Shown here piece after piece: positions 1-11,052 of a stretch of 64,000 bases of DNA. Where the stretch lies: positions 9,052,001 through 9,116,000 of the forward strand of contig NGZR01000001.1 in assembly GCA_002197995.1 (NCBI GenBank), read 5' to 3'. The stretch's first letter is position 1. Each line of letters opens with the position of its first letter. The DNA comes from Gaeumannomyces sp. JS-464 (Eukaryota > Ascomycota > Sordariomycetes > Magnaporthales > Magnaporthaceae). The notes beneath the pieces are model-generated. The model was not told the origin of the DNA. It saw nothing but the letters and a program-made list of their open reading frames with translations, and did no database searches. The position numbers and the translations under genes were made by a program.

Positions 1-943
1 CGAGCCAGCTCGCCTGGTTTACCAGGTCCAGGAACGTCCGGTCGAGATGCCCGTTCCAGGCGTCCGCGCCGGCGACGGTCCAGTCCAGCCACTCGCTGTG
101 GATGCTGCTGAACTCGACCTCCCAGCGGCCCGTGAGCGACGGCGCGCAGCGCTCGTGCCACGCGGCCAGCCGCAGCAGGTCGCGGTACAAGAACTCGGCG
201 CTGCCGCCGCCGCCGTCGCCATGGTCGCCGTACAGGACGACGGGGTCGCGCGCCAGCCCGACCTCCTGTATCACCCAGGCCCGCGTGAACCACGGCACGG
301 AGAGCAGGCCCTTCAGACTCGCCCATCGGGGGTCCGTCAGGAACGGATCCGAGGGAGCGAGGATCGGTGCCTTGGCGACATCCCCGCCGTATTGGGCCAA
401 TATCCCCTTGACCTCTGCGACGAGGGCAGCCGCGTCGCGAGCACCCCTATCCGGCGCCGGGCCCAGGTGGACCAGCACGCTGTCCGCCCGGCTGTAGATG
501 CGCCCCATGAAGCTGACGTGGTGCGCCCGCTCGTCCATGTCGCGCTGGTTGATGCATATCGCGTCCGCCCACACCAGCCGCGGCTCCTCCCTGAGGCGGA
601 TCCGGCGGAGCGCGGCGGCAAGGTTGGGCGTCACGTCGAAGCGGTGTCCGTTGCAGGCGATGGGGACGAGGCCCGCCCGTGACTCGACCCTGCCCCATAC
701 GTAGGAGAGGGCCGCAAAGGGCGGGGCATCGTCGAGCTCGACGACCATCAGGGTCACCGATACGGGATCCATCGGCTCCCCCGGAGCAAGAGTCAGGAGG
801 CGAATGAAGAAGCCGTCAGTGAGCCTGTCGTATATGCGCTCATGTGGGCTTTGCGAGGCTTCGCCTCCTGAGGCTCCTCCTGTCTCTGGTCGGACGGCAT
901 GGTTCTCGAAAACGATGGAAGCGGCGGCGCTGTGGGTATTCAT
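1..943 (-). CDS. HET-domain (heterokaryon incompatibility) protein, C-terminus off the left edge
   Basis: Reading the minus strand from the ATG at 943 gives an open frame of about 314 residues that runs off the window. It carries the hallmarks of the HET domain: a block ending ALSYVWG (around residues 85-91), then WADAICINQRD followed by ER, the spacing HVSFMGRIYSRAD, and VPWFTRAWVIQEVGLA about 100 residues later. HET domains in ascomycetes trigger growth arrest or cell death in non-self recognition and are often fused to other sensor modules; the missing C-terminal part would show which. The protein is presumed cytosolic since no signal peptide or membrane segment is seen. No intron or frameshift is apparent in this part. 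The family call is firm; the specific recognition role is inference. Confidence 0.9.
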   Translation of the reverse strand, partial: MNTHSAAASIVFENHAVRPETGGASGGEASQSPHERIYDRLTDGFFIRLLTLAPGEPMDPVSVTLMVVELDDAPPFAALSYVWGRVESRAGLVPIACNGHRFDVTPNLAAALRRIRLREEPRLVWADAICINQRDMDERAHHVSFMGRIYSRADSVLVHLGPAPDRGARDAAALVAEVKGILAQYGGDVAKAPILAPSDPFLTDPRWASLKGLLSVPWFTRAWVIQEVGLARDPVVLYGDHGDGGGGSAEFLYRDLLRLAAWHERCAPSLTGRWEVEFSSIHSEWLDWTVAGADAWNGHLDRTFLDLVNQASWL

Positions 944-2191
944 GCGTTTGGAAATGCTTGATGTCTTCGGGGGAAACAAATTACGGCGCGGGGAAGCTTG
1001 GGTTTACTGGTTTGCTGACCATGGTGCATGTGTGCGGCTGAAGCAGCCATCATTCCTGATGAACCCCCCTGTGCCCGCATTGGCTGATCCCAGGACACCA
1101 CAATACGGAGCGTGACGAGCTGTTCCAGGTCAAGCGGATCATCAAACGGAGCGAACTCGTATTGACTGCGCTTTAAGCATTTGACAATCATTATTCAACT
1201 CAACTACCGTTGGCGGTGTAACTCGCTCTCGGAAAGGCAATAATTGCAGGCGGGAATATTGCCTGTTATATCACAAAGGCCCCAATCGCATGGTCACTCG
1301 CGCACTGCTCCCGACCCAAGATCCCCTGCCCTAGGAACAGGCTACCTCGGTTACCGTGATTGTAGCATGGGAGAAAGCCAGGATCAAGGAATTGTGCGAA
1401 TTTTGCAAACAGTAGTGCGATGTCACAGCCAGCAGCGAGAGCGAGGCTACGGGGTAGAGGAACTGTCCGGCCCGCCCGCAGACGTCCTCGCGGTAGGGAT
1501 ATCTCCAGGCGACTGGTCATTTGGGCCTCAACACATGCCTCATATCGTCCCGGCACAAGGGAACCAGCAAACATCTTGAATCTTTCCAAGTCCGCCCTCG
1601 TACCTAAACTCTGCCACCGGGATGCCGGTGCCGCTGTCTTCGAGTGAACAGTTACCAAGACGATAGTCAACGAAGGCATTGACCTTCGTTGCCTTGGCAT
1701 CCAGCGAGATATCCGGCCCTAACGAAAAAGGTACCATTGGAAAGGCCTCCTTTTTGGGTAATCTCAAAGTTCGGTTGGTTTTTTCGTAACGTCAAATTGG
1801 AAACGCAATAAAGGTGTTCGTGATTTCGTTTTTTCGCGAGTTGTATGGAAGAAACCACGAGACGAGGGAAAATCACCATCAATTGTTGTCTTAGACGTGA
1901 TTGACAAAAGGATGGCCGTCCCCACTGGTACCTGGATTGAGCCATCTTTGTAATTACACTGAGACTGCAGAGACCACCAGCCTGGGTAGCTGTTGAGAAT
2001 CCATCTGAGAGTCGAAAAACATACACAAAAGATAGCGTATACTTCATATATCCAACTTCCCCACTCTCCTCTTCCTTGAGTCGTTTAACAAGCCAGGGAG
2101 AAAAGAGCGAGCTCGCCTTTTAACAAAAAAAAATCATGTTGTTACCCACGATCCCTCGTCAAAAAGCCCTTGCTGGCCCGTGGTTGGCGTC
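944..2191. other. Intergenic 1.2 kb, one doubtful small gene
   Basis: AT-rich spacer between the HET gene and the repetitive secreted protein. Apart from the doubtful minus-strand reading frame near 1540-2047 listed separately, I see no convincing coding sequence or RNA gene here. Confidence 0.5.
1540..2047 (-). CDS. Possible small two-exon orphan gene
   Basis: A 65-codon minus-strand frame starting ATG near 1737 and ending TGA at 1540 reads like real protein (FVDYRLGNCSLEDSG, then VCWFPCAGTI at the end). It can be joined to an upstream exon beginning ATG at 2047 if an intron runs from a GTAATT donor near 1957 to an AG at 1750, giving about 97 residues with four cysteines. The N-terminal hydrophobic stretch is short and not a clear signal peptide. 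No family is recognised. It could equally be a chance frame; transcript data would decide. Confidence 0.25.
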
Positions 2192-3304
2192 TTAGAAGAA
2201 GCGCTTGCGGGCCACGGCCTGTGCGTTGTTGCCTGCGTTTGCGTTTGCGTTGTTGGCATTGTTGTTGGCGTTGTTCTGGTCCAGGTTCGCCTGGTCCTTG
2301 TTGGTCTGGTCTTGGTTGGCCTGGTCCTGGTTCGCCTGGTCGGCGGCCTCCTGGTTGGCCTTGGCCTTGTCCAGAGCCGCCCGCGCCGCGTCGAGCACGG
2401 CCTGGTCGACCTGGATGCCGCAGGCCTGCTGGGCGTCCAGGATGGCCTTTGCGTTGGCGTCGGCGAGCGCCTGGGCGGCGTCGGCAGCCTCCTGGGCGGC
2501 GGCCTTGTTCTTGTCCTTGGCCTTTGCGTCCTTGGCCTTGGCGTCCTTGGCCTTGGCGTCCTTGGCCTTTGCGTCCTTCGCCTTTGCGTCCTTCGCCTCC
2601 TTGGCTGCGGCCTGGTCCTGGTTGGCCGCCTTGGCGTCGTAGGCTGCCACCGCGTCGGCCGCTGCCTTGGCCGCCGCCGCCGCTCCGGCCGGGTCGTTGG
2701 CCTTGGCGGGCGGCGGCGGGTGGGCGGCGGCGGCGGCGATGGCAGCGTTGTTGGCCCGCTGGGCGACGAGGATCAGGTTCTGGATGGCGGCCTCGCAGGC
2801 AGCGTCGACGCCCCGGGCGTTGGCGGCGTCATCCTGGTTGGCGTTGTCCTTGTTGGCGTCGTCCTTGTTGGCGTTATCCTGGTTGGCATTGTCTTTGTTG
2901 GCATTGTCTTGGCCGGCTTTGTCCTGGTTGGCGGCATTGTTGGCGTTGTTGGCTGCAGCGATTTGCCGGCGGCGGCATCTTGTTAGTCCGGACCTCTTGC
3001 CTTGCTGCTGGGCTGCCTCATCACCGCTGCTGTTGGACTCACCGACATCCGCGTTGGCATTCGCGTTGTTGTTCGCCTGGTTCGCGGCGTTGGCGTTGTT
3101 GGCGTTGGCAGCGGCGTTGTTGCCCTGCTGCTGGGCCTGGAGCGAGGCGACGTCCAGGTTGGTGGGCTCGCGGCGCAGCAGGCCACGGCGGGCCAGCCCG
3201 GCAGGGCCGGGCTGGACGAGGTGGGCCGAGACGGTGGTGGTCAGGAGCAGGGAGGTGAGGGCGAGCTGGCGCCAGGACATGGTCGACTTGGTGGAGGGAG
3301 ACAT
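2192..3304 (-). CDS. Secreted low-complexity Asn/Ala/Lys repeat protein
   Basis: The 370-residue frame (ATG chosen at 3304; ATG at 3280 is equally good) starts with a clear signal peptide, LALTSLLLTTTVSA, and is intronless. After it come dibasic sites (LARRG, LLRRE, GKRSG, RCRRRQ, and ARKRFF at the very end) of the kind cleaved by Kex2-like proteases. The body is low complexity: Asn/Ala/Gln runs, a DNAN/DDAN repeat block, a helix-prone Ala-rich segment with one Cys, five tandem KDAKA units (about 2505-2600), a second Ala-rich helical segment with one Cys, and a final Asn/Gln/Asp-rich tail. It is probably exported to the wall or medium. Function unknown. Because of its GC-rich repeats the opposite strand also stays open, but only this strand has a signal peptide and sensible ends. 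Confidence 0.75.
   Translation of the reverse strand: MSPSTKSTMSWRQLALTSLLLTTTVSAHLVQPGPAGLARRGLLRREPTNLDVASLQAQQQGNNAAANANNANAANQANNNANANADVGESNSSGDEAAQQQGKRSGLTRCRRRQIAAANNANNAANQDKAGQDNANKDNANQDNANKDDANKDNANQDDAANARGVDAACEAAIQNLILVAQRANNAAIAAAAAHPPPPAKANDPAGAAAAAKAAADAVAAYDAKAANQDQAAAKEAKDAKAKDAKAKDAKAKDAKAKDAKAKDKNKAAAQEAADAAQALADANAKAILDAQQACGIQVDQAVLDAARAALDKAKANQEAADQANQDQANQDQTNKDQANLDQNNANNNANNANANAGNNAQAVARKRFF
2505..2605. repeat. Tandem 15-bp repeat encoding KDAKA units
   Basis: About five head-to-tail copies of a 15-bp unit (plus-strand sense close to GCGTCCTTGGCCTTG with C/T wobble) inside the secreted repeat gene. Copies differ mainly at third positions, so the amino-acid repeat is kept while the DNA drifts. 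Confidence 0.8.
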
Positions 3305-5856
3305 TTTGCGTCGGGTTGGACGAAGTAATGAGATAACGATATCCAAAAAGAATGAGGGGCTTGGTATGGAAGGATGGAAGGAGCGTCAAGAAGTGAATCA
3401 GCAGCAGCAGAGAGTGTGAAGAGACACCAGGTCCAAGGAAGACAAGAAAGCCGCTGAAGGGCTGAGATGGAGTAAAACAGTGCAGTCTACGCGGTAGACT
3501 TGAAAAGAATGGAAGGCCCGGCTGGTTCGTTGATCTCTGTGGCGGCGATGAGGAGAGGGGGACAAAAAGTGAGATCAGATGGCAGGACGGGGCCGGAGAT
3601 TTATACTCGGGAAGACGAGCTGGGGTTGGTATCTTTATTGTCTAAAAACCCGGAAGAGGTAGCAGCAAATAAGCCAACCCTGGCTGGGCTCGGCCAGCTG
3701 CATCAGACACAGAAGGCAAAAGTCTCGCGGTCTCATCCAGGAGAGTCCAAGTCGCACTCCCGCAGCTGTTCTAGGCACGCCGTCGCCTCACCCCCCCCAG
3801 GTCAGGGGAAAAGCAAGCAGGGAGGCATGGCTGTAAGCGAGCTCTGCGGGATGGAGGTGGCGATGCGCAGGGCCAAGCTCGCGCGTACGCTCCACAGATT
3901 CCCGAACACGGCTTCCGGATCCTGCAGCATAGGGCCGGATTCACATTAATGAAAATCAGAACATGTTTCCCCAGGAGATCCCAGCTAGCCATTGGGATCC
4001 TCGCATCTCGGTTGACAGAGGACCCGGTGAGCAGGCGTGTGGTAGAGAGATAGAAAGAGGCAAATAGCTCGAGAGGTCGGGTTGCCAGGTGCAGCTCCCA
4101 ACGGGGTTGACCGGGGTATGAGGTCACTCCATGAGCAAAACTTCCGCTTCGAGTCGCTGTGCGTTTATATGCTACGGAGTGCGGAGCCGCGCCAGGGGGG
4201 CAGGCCCCAGGCGCGGGAAGATCGGGCTGGGGACGACAGGGTTTCTGATGCGGGCCAAGCACGCCCTTGGCGGCTTGGTTGATCTGATGCCCGACAAAGT
4301 TAAGGTTAAAGAGGCGAGGCCAGGGGTCGACCTAGGGGACATCGGATGCCACATGTGGGCAGCAATTAGTTTCCTATCTCGTCATCAATCACGGGTCTTG
4401 GTACTGGAGACGGCCTCCATGTCCCCATTCTGGCACGGTCGTCGGCTGAACGTCTCGAGAAGTGTCTGTCGCCTATATAGCAGATGACGGAGGGCTGGCT
4501 TGCTTGGCCTAACTCTGCTCGTCGTGATCTCCTGCCCTGTGTCAGCCCAGCCGAGTCCTGCACGCCCGCTACAGCACCTGATTAATGGCTCTGCAGGACA
4601 TCGGCGAATGCCTGACATGACACTAAGCTGAGCGCATAAGCGTGTAAAAGCAAGACCGCGTGCTGACAGTCAGTGCCAGGTCCCATTCTACCCTGAATTT
4701 GATGCCCAACGAATTGCTACCACCGGAGACATCGGAACGAAGGACCGAGGAAGAAAGCAATAAAGGCAAGGATGGACGGATGGGGAAGTGAAAAACAAAG
4801 TAGCAGAAAAATGCCTCTCCTTGGAAGAACTGGCTGCTCTCAGCATCTGACAGTGGCTGAGCAAACATCACCATCCTCAGGTTTCCAGTTGCCACATCGA
4901 GCCATGGGACGGACGACGGCAGGAAAACAGGCACAGGCCTACTAGGGTACGCTTGGCGGCCGTTTCGCGGCATGGTGACCATCTCGTCCGGCTTTACTCC
5001 AACGGATTGATAGCCGATCAAACGGCGCGCACGGGCCTGAGCTGCTGATTTCCTCAGAACCTACCACAGCGAGCGATCTCATCGGCCACGATTTTTCTTC
5101 ACAGCTGAAAATTGCAGAGTCGTCTCGAGAGGGGGCGAGGGCGGATTTGCGCAAAGCCGCCTTACCGGCAAGAGTTTCGAGAAAAGAGCCATCCCATACA
5201 CACACCCAAGACATCCCATTCCGCATCGTCTGCCTCCTCACCTCTAACAACGATAACATCATCAATCCCAATAGATACGGTTTGAAATCCCAGTCCGCAC
5301 CAGCATCCCGGAATGCAACCATCCGGCCCCGTACTCTCCGATCTGGCCTCCCTACACCACCTTGGCTCCTCCAGCCCACGTCTCTGGCACTGGTGAGTCA
5401 GCTGGGCAATATTTCTGGGTGAGCGACACCAGGCCTTCACTCCCAACGGCCTCTACGTCGAGTTTAGAAGGTCCAGTAGCTGCCGTAATCACCCATTTGT
5501 GAAAAAGCCCAACGCTCAAGGTACTGACTGCACTGTGCCCCTCCATAGTCCTCCCGCCGTTTTGACTGCGCTCCTTTTCGTACGGGCAGGTTTTGACTAG
5601 AGGTGCCCAGCACCCAGTGACGTGAGGTGGAAATGGCCTACCCCGCCAGACCGACCAACCGACTTGGTGATCCCTCCACATCGCCAGATTGGTTCGTCTG
5701 ATTTGTGTCGCAACCCCCCTCCATCCGAACCCGGAATCCGCTGCCGCATTATTTTCCCCGCTGTGCATCCCGTGACGATCGATTCCGGCAGAGCCTTCTC
5801 CAAATCCCTAAACAACAGCGCTGCACACCGGGATCAAGCAAGCGAGAGACAACGCA
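3305..5856. other. Intergenic 2.5 kb between divergent genes
   Basis: Shared upstream region of the repeat protein (minus) and the Nudix gene (plus). Open frames here (for example 3500-3949 plus, 3771-4262 minus) have no recognisable motif, no good start context and no homologous feel. Nothing else seen. Confidence 0.5.
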
Positions 5857-6622
5857 ATGGGTGCAGACACGATAAACCGCCCTCGCGTCGGCGTCGCTGC
5901 CGTCATCGCCCGGCCGGACGGGACAGTCATCCTAGGCCGCCGCAAGGGTTCTCACGGAAGTGGTCGGTTGCCCAACAAGGAAAAAGAGTCACTCGTTTCA
6001 CCACGATCTCCTCCACGCGTCCTTATTCCTCGATTCTCCCCATCGTTATTTCTCTCCCAACACCAAAACATCCCCACATCCCTCTCCTTTCTTTAACCCG
6101 CACACTCGCTGACGTGTTTCCTCTTCATCCATTCCCCAGGCCAGTGGGCTTTTCCAGGCGGCCACCTCGAGTTCGGCGAGTCGATCCTGGACTGTGCCGA
6201 ACGCGAGACGCTCGAGGAGACAGGCCTGCACGTCAGGGCCGTCAAGATCGCCGGCGTGGCCAACTCCGTCTTCACCGACGCGCAGCTCCACTACGTCACC
6301 CTCTTTGTGCAATGTGAGGCCAGCGACCCGAGCAAGGAGCTGCTGCCCCAGGTGAGAGGACCTGCTCGAATTTTTCCAACGCGCGCGTAGATGCCCGTGG
6401 CGTTTCTCTTGCCGGCCCCTCTTTTGTGACCGAGTGCCAATTAACCTTCGTCGACAATCAAAAAAACAGGTCACGGAGCCGGAAAAGTGCGAAGGGTGGA
6501 CCTGGAAGTCCTGGGCAGACATCAAGAAAATGGCAGACGAGGACCTCGAGACCGAGAGGCTCTTCCTGCCCATCGTCAACCTTGTCCGCGAGCATCCAAA
6601 CTTTGGCCAGGGCGGCCCATGA
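5857..6622 (+). CDS. Nudix hydrolase, NUDT15/MutT-like
   Basis: Three exons, 5857-5962, 6140-6351 and 6470-6622, give a 156-residue protein with no disruption. The first join restores [13 protein letters not shown] across the intron. The Nudix box is complete: GG, five residues, E, seven residues, RETLEETGL, in exon 2. The preceding [15 protein letters not shown] strand and [11 protein letters not shown] are typical of the NUDT15/plant NUDX1 group, which hydrolyse nucleoside triphosphates or other nucleoside-diphosphate-linked compounds with Mg2+. Small size and absence of a signal peptide suggest a cytosolic single-domain enzyme. Substrate cannot be told from sequence. The first donor (GTCGGT) is weak but the frame and motif continuity support it. 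Confidence 0.92.
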
Positions 6623-6939
6623 CGTGAAACGTCATAACCTATAGATCGGGTTAGAGTTACCAGTCTGCTATCCGAGTTGGCCGAGCCGATTTGCGAGGTG
6701 GCTTATTCCCTCGTTTCCCCAAGGCAAACTCTGTTGCTTTCGTGCTCGAAGTGGTCTTGGGACGCCTCACCGTTAAATAGGGGCGCCCCCGCGATAATTA
6801 ATCACGATTAGATCACGTAGATGGATATAGGCCCAAAGGCCCAGAGGCGTTTCTCCGATAGATTGGATGGAATAAAATGTCCCCATGCGCTCACGGGACT
6901 TGCTTGGCCTTCACTGATGGTGTCGCAGGTCCGAAGGAG

Positions 6940-8885
6940 CTACACGTGCTCAGAGGAGGCTGCAGTAGCAAGAAGACGATACAAGCTACAGCTGGAAATC
7001 ACCACCGGGAAGAGTCGGATTAGGAAGCAGAGGAGGAAGGAAACTCCGAAAACAAGAAGGCTCGGCCGCAAAAACTCGAGACCAGCCAGACCCAACCCCC
7101 TCGCCAGCCGCCGTGGGTGCATCCTCAAGCACCAGACCTTTCCGTAGCTCCGTCTCACGACGCCCCAGTCAAAGTATTCGTTTTCGGACCCGGGCCCTGG
7201 GTTCAATATCTCGAGGATCTGCGCGTCGTCCGGGCTCCAGTCGAGCAGGTTCGCCATGTAACTTGCCGCCCTCGTACCGGTGGATGACCTGGCTCAGGGT
7301 CCCATACAGCTCGAGAGCTCGCAGTACGGGCTTCCACTTCATGATGCCGTCAATCTTGGCATCGAGCCTATCCCGCTGTGCCTGGGTGGCGTCCTTACCC
7401 GGGGGACTGGCCCCTTTATAGTTTGCCTCGAACACCTCGGTGAGGAGCGGCACCAGCGGGCTCTTGAGGCTGCCCAAGTCCACGGCCTCGTGGGCTTGGC
7501 CGGCAGCCCTGGCGGCGTGGTACTGCGTGTACGCGGCCTCGACCGCGGTCCTCCAAAAGGCCCTCCAGGTCCAGGTGCCGTTGCTGTGCAGGAGCCTGGT
7601 GTGCGGGTCCACGACCGGCCGCGGCATGCTCTCCATCAGATGGCGGAACTTGAGCGCCGTGATGACCTGCTCCCGGTGCCGGATCGTGCCGGTGCGCTCC
7701 TGGGTGGTGTGCTGCAGCTGCTTGACGACGCTGCCCTGCGACCGCGCCGCCTCGGCGAAGACGGCGATGATGCGGGCGAGCCGGTGCGGGCCTTGGGCCA
7801 CTGGTCGCCCTGGATCCCCATCAGCTGCCCCAGCTGGGACAGGTTCTTGCCGATCCACAGCCACCGCGGGCGGTGACACCAGCCCTCGATGGCGGCTTCG
7901 GCTGTCATGCTTTCGGCTGCGGCGTCCTCGGCGCCGGGGTCTGGCTTTCTCCATCGGTTGCTGGACTCGGAGTTCCGGTTGACTCTCGGCGATTTGAACC
8001 CGAAGCTAGCGCCTTCGTCGCTTTTTTGCCCGCCGTCGTAGTGGTAGTCGAGGCTGGAAAAGGCGACATTGTCGATGTTCTTGCCCCGCGCGGACCAGTA
8101 CTTGGCGTTGAACTGCTTTAGGAAGTTTTCGAACTGCTCGACCGAAGGCCGCGGTTTCCCGTCCGTGCCTGCGATTCCTCGAACTTGGCCATGACATTTT
8201 CGAGTATTTTCTTCTTGTTTTATTCAAAGTATTCGACGCTGTCGCTGGGGACCCGCTGTCAACAGTCGTTTTAGTAAACAAGTAGGCCTCGTTCGTCACT
8301 TACAACTTGCGCCCGCTTCCTTGCTGGGAAGAGCCAATATTGCGCCTCAGCTCGATGATATCCCGCATCCTCCGGCACTCCCCATAGTGCTTCACCGGGA
8401 TCTTTGTGTCACCGAGCTCGAACTGCGGCTTGCACCGGTCCTGCTAGGCCTCGGCAGCAGCAGACATTTTATCCTCGCTGCGCTGCAGCAAGTAGAGCAG
8501 GTGCTGGGCGTGGGCGCCGTATTTAACGCGGTCGACGAAAGGGAAGAAGCGCTCCTCCTTGCTCTCGGCCAGCGCGAGCTGCCGGAGCACGACCATGAAG
8601 AGGTTCCCGTCGCTCTGCATGGCCCCCCGCGCGCCCCGAAGGCCGGCTCCCCCGAGACGCCCTCGTCGTGCCGCCGCGTGAGCTCAGGCAGCCAAGGGCG
8701 CTTTTGAGCAGCACCTCCCGCTACCTGTCGTCGCCGACGCTCTCCCGGAGCATCATGTTGAGGAAGCTGAAGTTGGACCGTTTTGCGCCGTCGTCTGCGG
8801 TCTGCTGTCCAGGCGCGGGGAACCCACCAGCCGCGGCCGTCGCTGATGGGGGTGATATGTCGAGAGTGGCGTCTTTGCCGGCCAT
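6940..8885 (-). pseudogene. Decayed gene of unknown function, several stops and frameshifts
   Basis: Starting at ATG 8885 (MAGKDATLDISPP) a protein can be followed down the minus strand only by changing frame repeatedly. In-frame nonsense codons: TAG at 8721-8723, TAG at 8444-8446, TAA at 8220-8222. Frame changes occur near 8690-8700, at the C-run 8623-8628, near 8185, near 7795 and near 7262. A plausible 48-nt intron (8256-8303, GTAAGT..CAG) sits inside. Recognisable coherent stretches include MQSDGNLFMVVLRQLALAES, RPSVEQFENFLKQFNAKYWS and WIGKNLSQLGQLMGIQGDQW; the last frame ends at 6940. No known domain is recognised. The stops fit CAG/CAA changed to TAG/TAA. Some of the shifts may be sequencing errors, but the nonsense codons argue for a real pseudogene. 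Confidence 0.7.
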
Positions 8886-10131
8886 TGTGGGCAGGGCTTG
8901 TATGCTATTAGGACAACTACTCAGAAAAAAAGGTAGTTGATTCCTTTCGTCCAACCATAGACGCGAATGCTTGGTGAACCTAACTATATCAGCAAAAACG
9001 CCAAAAACGGAGGAAAATTCGGCCACTAGCATCGTGGGGCCATTCCGTGGAATTATATTCCCAGCCCTAGGCCAGGCAGGGATACTTGCTCGCTTGGCCT
9101 CCGGCCAATGCAGCCCCTCTGGCGGTTATGAAACGACACCTCCGCGCCTGTTTTTGCACAAGACATCAAATCCGGAGAATGGGGACCGAAATGCCCGGCA
9201 GCCCTTGAAGCATCTTTAAGCCGCCGCCCACCGTGTAACCAATCACGGACGCGATCTAACAAAAGCTGGCCGACATCGTTGAAGGAGGTCTCAGACGGGC
9301 TGGCGCCAATACCTGACGATAGTTGACAGGCGGTTAGTCAGATTGCTAGGTAAGTAGTGTGCATGGTCCAAAGGAGCGGCCGAGTGGGGGCGCATGTGGC
9401 GCTGCATGCCGTTGAGCTGGGAGCAGGGTTCTGTTGCATGCAAGTACCCTTACCGCTTAATTTGTCGAGGAGGTTGGCGAAGGTCCTCGTGAGGTTGCAA
9501 GGCATAACAAATGAGATAGATGTTCTTCAACTCTGAAAGTCCAAGTATCATCAAACGAAACTTGTGAATGGTAGAAAGAAAGATGCATTTTTCGAATCAA
9601 AAATACCAGCACGCTGCCATGCGGTGTCAAATGTTGAGTGTTGTGGCAGCGCCACTGCCTAAGCCCCCATCATGCAAGGGACCTTGCCAATGCGGTGGCT
9701 AAAGGTGACGGCCACCACCGTCGTGCCGACAAAAGCATGGTGAGATCCCTCATGTGACCGGATTCAGAGGTAGGAAGGCTTACTGGCAGAAAAAAAAAGC
9801 CTATGCAGCAGCAATACACGGTACCAAATAAATTAATTACTAGTCAACTTCGCCTGGGAGGATTTGTCCATTGCACAAAGATGCATCGTTGGGTGATTGG
9901 AACTCGATTTATATAAACGTCAGTTTGCCTTTCACTCGAGGTCCATATGCATCATCACCAAGCTTTACTCCCGCCTGCGCATAGGAACTACAGCCACAGC
10001 CAATTCCCTCAACCAGCCCAACTCCTCACTCCGTTTAGTCACAGACCCGACGCAACAACCCGCGCCGGAAATCCCCAATCTAGCCACACCCAGCTCGAAA
10101 GAAAACACCTGCCCCTGCCGCCCGATCCGCC
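8886..10131. other. Intergenic 1.2 kb
   Basis: AT-richer spacer upstream of the small secreted protein; no gene, RNA or repeat recognised. Confidence 0.5.
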
Positions 10132-10466
10132 ATGCGTCATTTCTCGGCCGTGCTTGCTCTGGGCCTCCTGGCTGGCGTGTCTGTCTCCAGCCCGATTCCA
10201 GGATTCGGACCAAATTGCTTTATCAAGTGTTTCAGGTCTCCGTGCCCCAGTGACGGTTGCTTCACGACCTACAGGTACGTTCAACAAAATGACACATGTC
10301 CCCTACAGCTGCTTGTGGTTCCAACCTTTGTGCAGTTTAAGTCCTGCTGCAAGGGCAAGATTGGCTGACTATCGATTGCAGACCTCCCACATTCTTTAAG
10401 AACACCAACGCTGGAGGCGCTGGAGTTGCGGGAAATGTGAACCCGGCGAGCCGCCCTGCCAACTAA
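10132..10466 (+). CDS. Small secreted cysteine-containing protein (effector-like)
   Basis: Two exons, 10132-10274 and 10382-10466, encode 75 residues. The intron begins GTACGT and ends GATTGCAG; splicing joins YR to PPTFFKNTN. Residues 1-19 form a signal peptide (SAVLALGLLAGVSVSS), followed by a mature chain of about 55 residues with four cysteines packed in NCFIKCFRSPCPSDGC and a Gly/Asn-rich tail ending SRPAN. Without splicing the frame would continue to 10368, so intron retention gives a different C-terminus. No family is recognised. Secretion plus clustered cysteines make it a candidate effector or antimicrobial peptide, which is inference. Confidence 0.7.
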
Positions 10467-11052
10467 GCAGAAATCAAAGGAATAATTGCTCCATTCTGGA
10501 AAAGCAATACTGGTCCTGTTTTGTTAAACGGGACTTCCTTGTTTAGGCGTTGGGATTTGGTTGTTGTCTTTTTCTCTTTCCCTCTGGGCGGATGCAGCGA
10601 GGTGTTTTCGCGATTGCATATTCGAGTTATTTTTTCGTTTCCTTCCGATACAGTCAAGCAGCTGTTCTCAGCAATATCACTCATTCAAACTACCGAAAGC
10701 GGATAGGAAAGTGGAGTAACGTCCCGTTTGAAATCGCTGCTTGGGTGAGAGTGCGACTCAAGACCACTCCGGCTTGCGTTGCTGCTGGTACTAGCCAAGA
10801 CAAGCTTCAAAGACAACGTATGGGGGCCAGAGATTGGCATATATACATCCTAGAACAAAGGCACCACACATCTAGGAGAAAGAGATTTTCTCTATTAGGA
10901 CACTATTATTATTGCTTTCGCATCCTGCCTTTTGGAGGCAATGAGTGCACGAGTGAGAATGCTCGGAGGCGTTCCCTTTCCCTGTAGTGTAAAAGCAGTT
11001 GGACTCCTAACCAGCGCTCCGCTCCATGATTGAGACACTCAGAAGCTCCTCT
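10467..11052. other. Intergenic, 0.6 kb between convergent gene ends
   Basis: 3' flanks of two convergent genes. No coding signal recognised. Confidence 0.5.

Noticed and set aside
2170..3419. Long plus-strand open frames opposite the secreted repeat protein
   Set aside because: They are mirror frames of the GC-rich repeats, rich in Arg/Trp/Cys or Gly/Val runs; only the minus strand has a signal peptide and sensible ends.
3500..3949. 149-codon plus-strand frame upstream of the repeat protein
   Set aside because: No motif, biased composition, lies in the probable promoter region.
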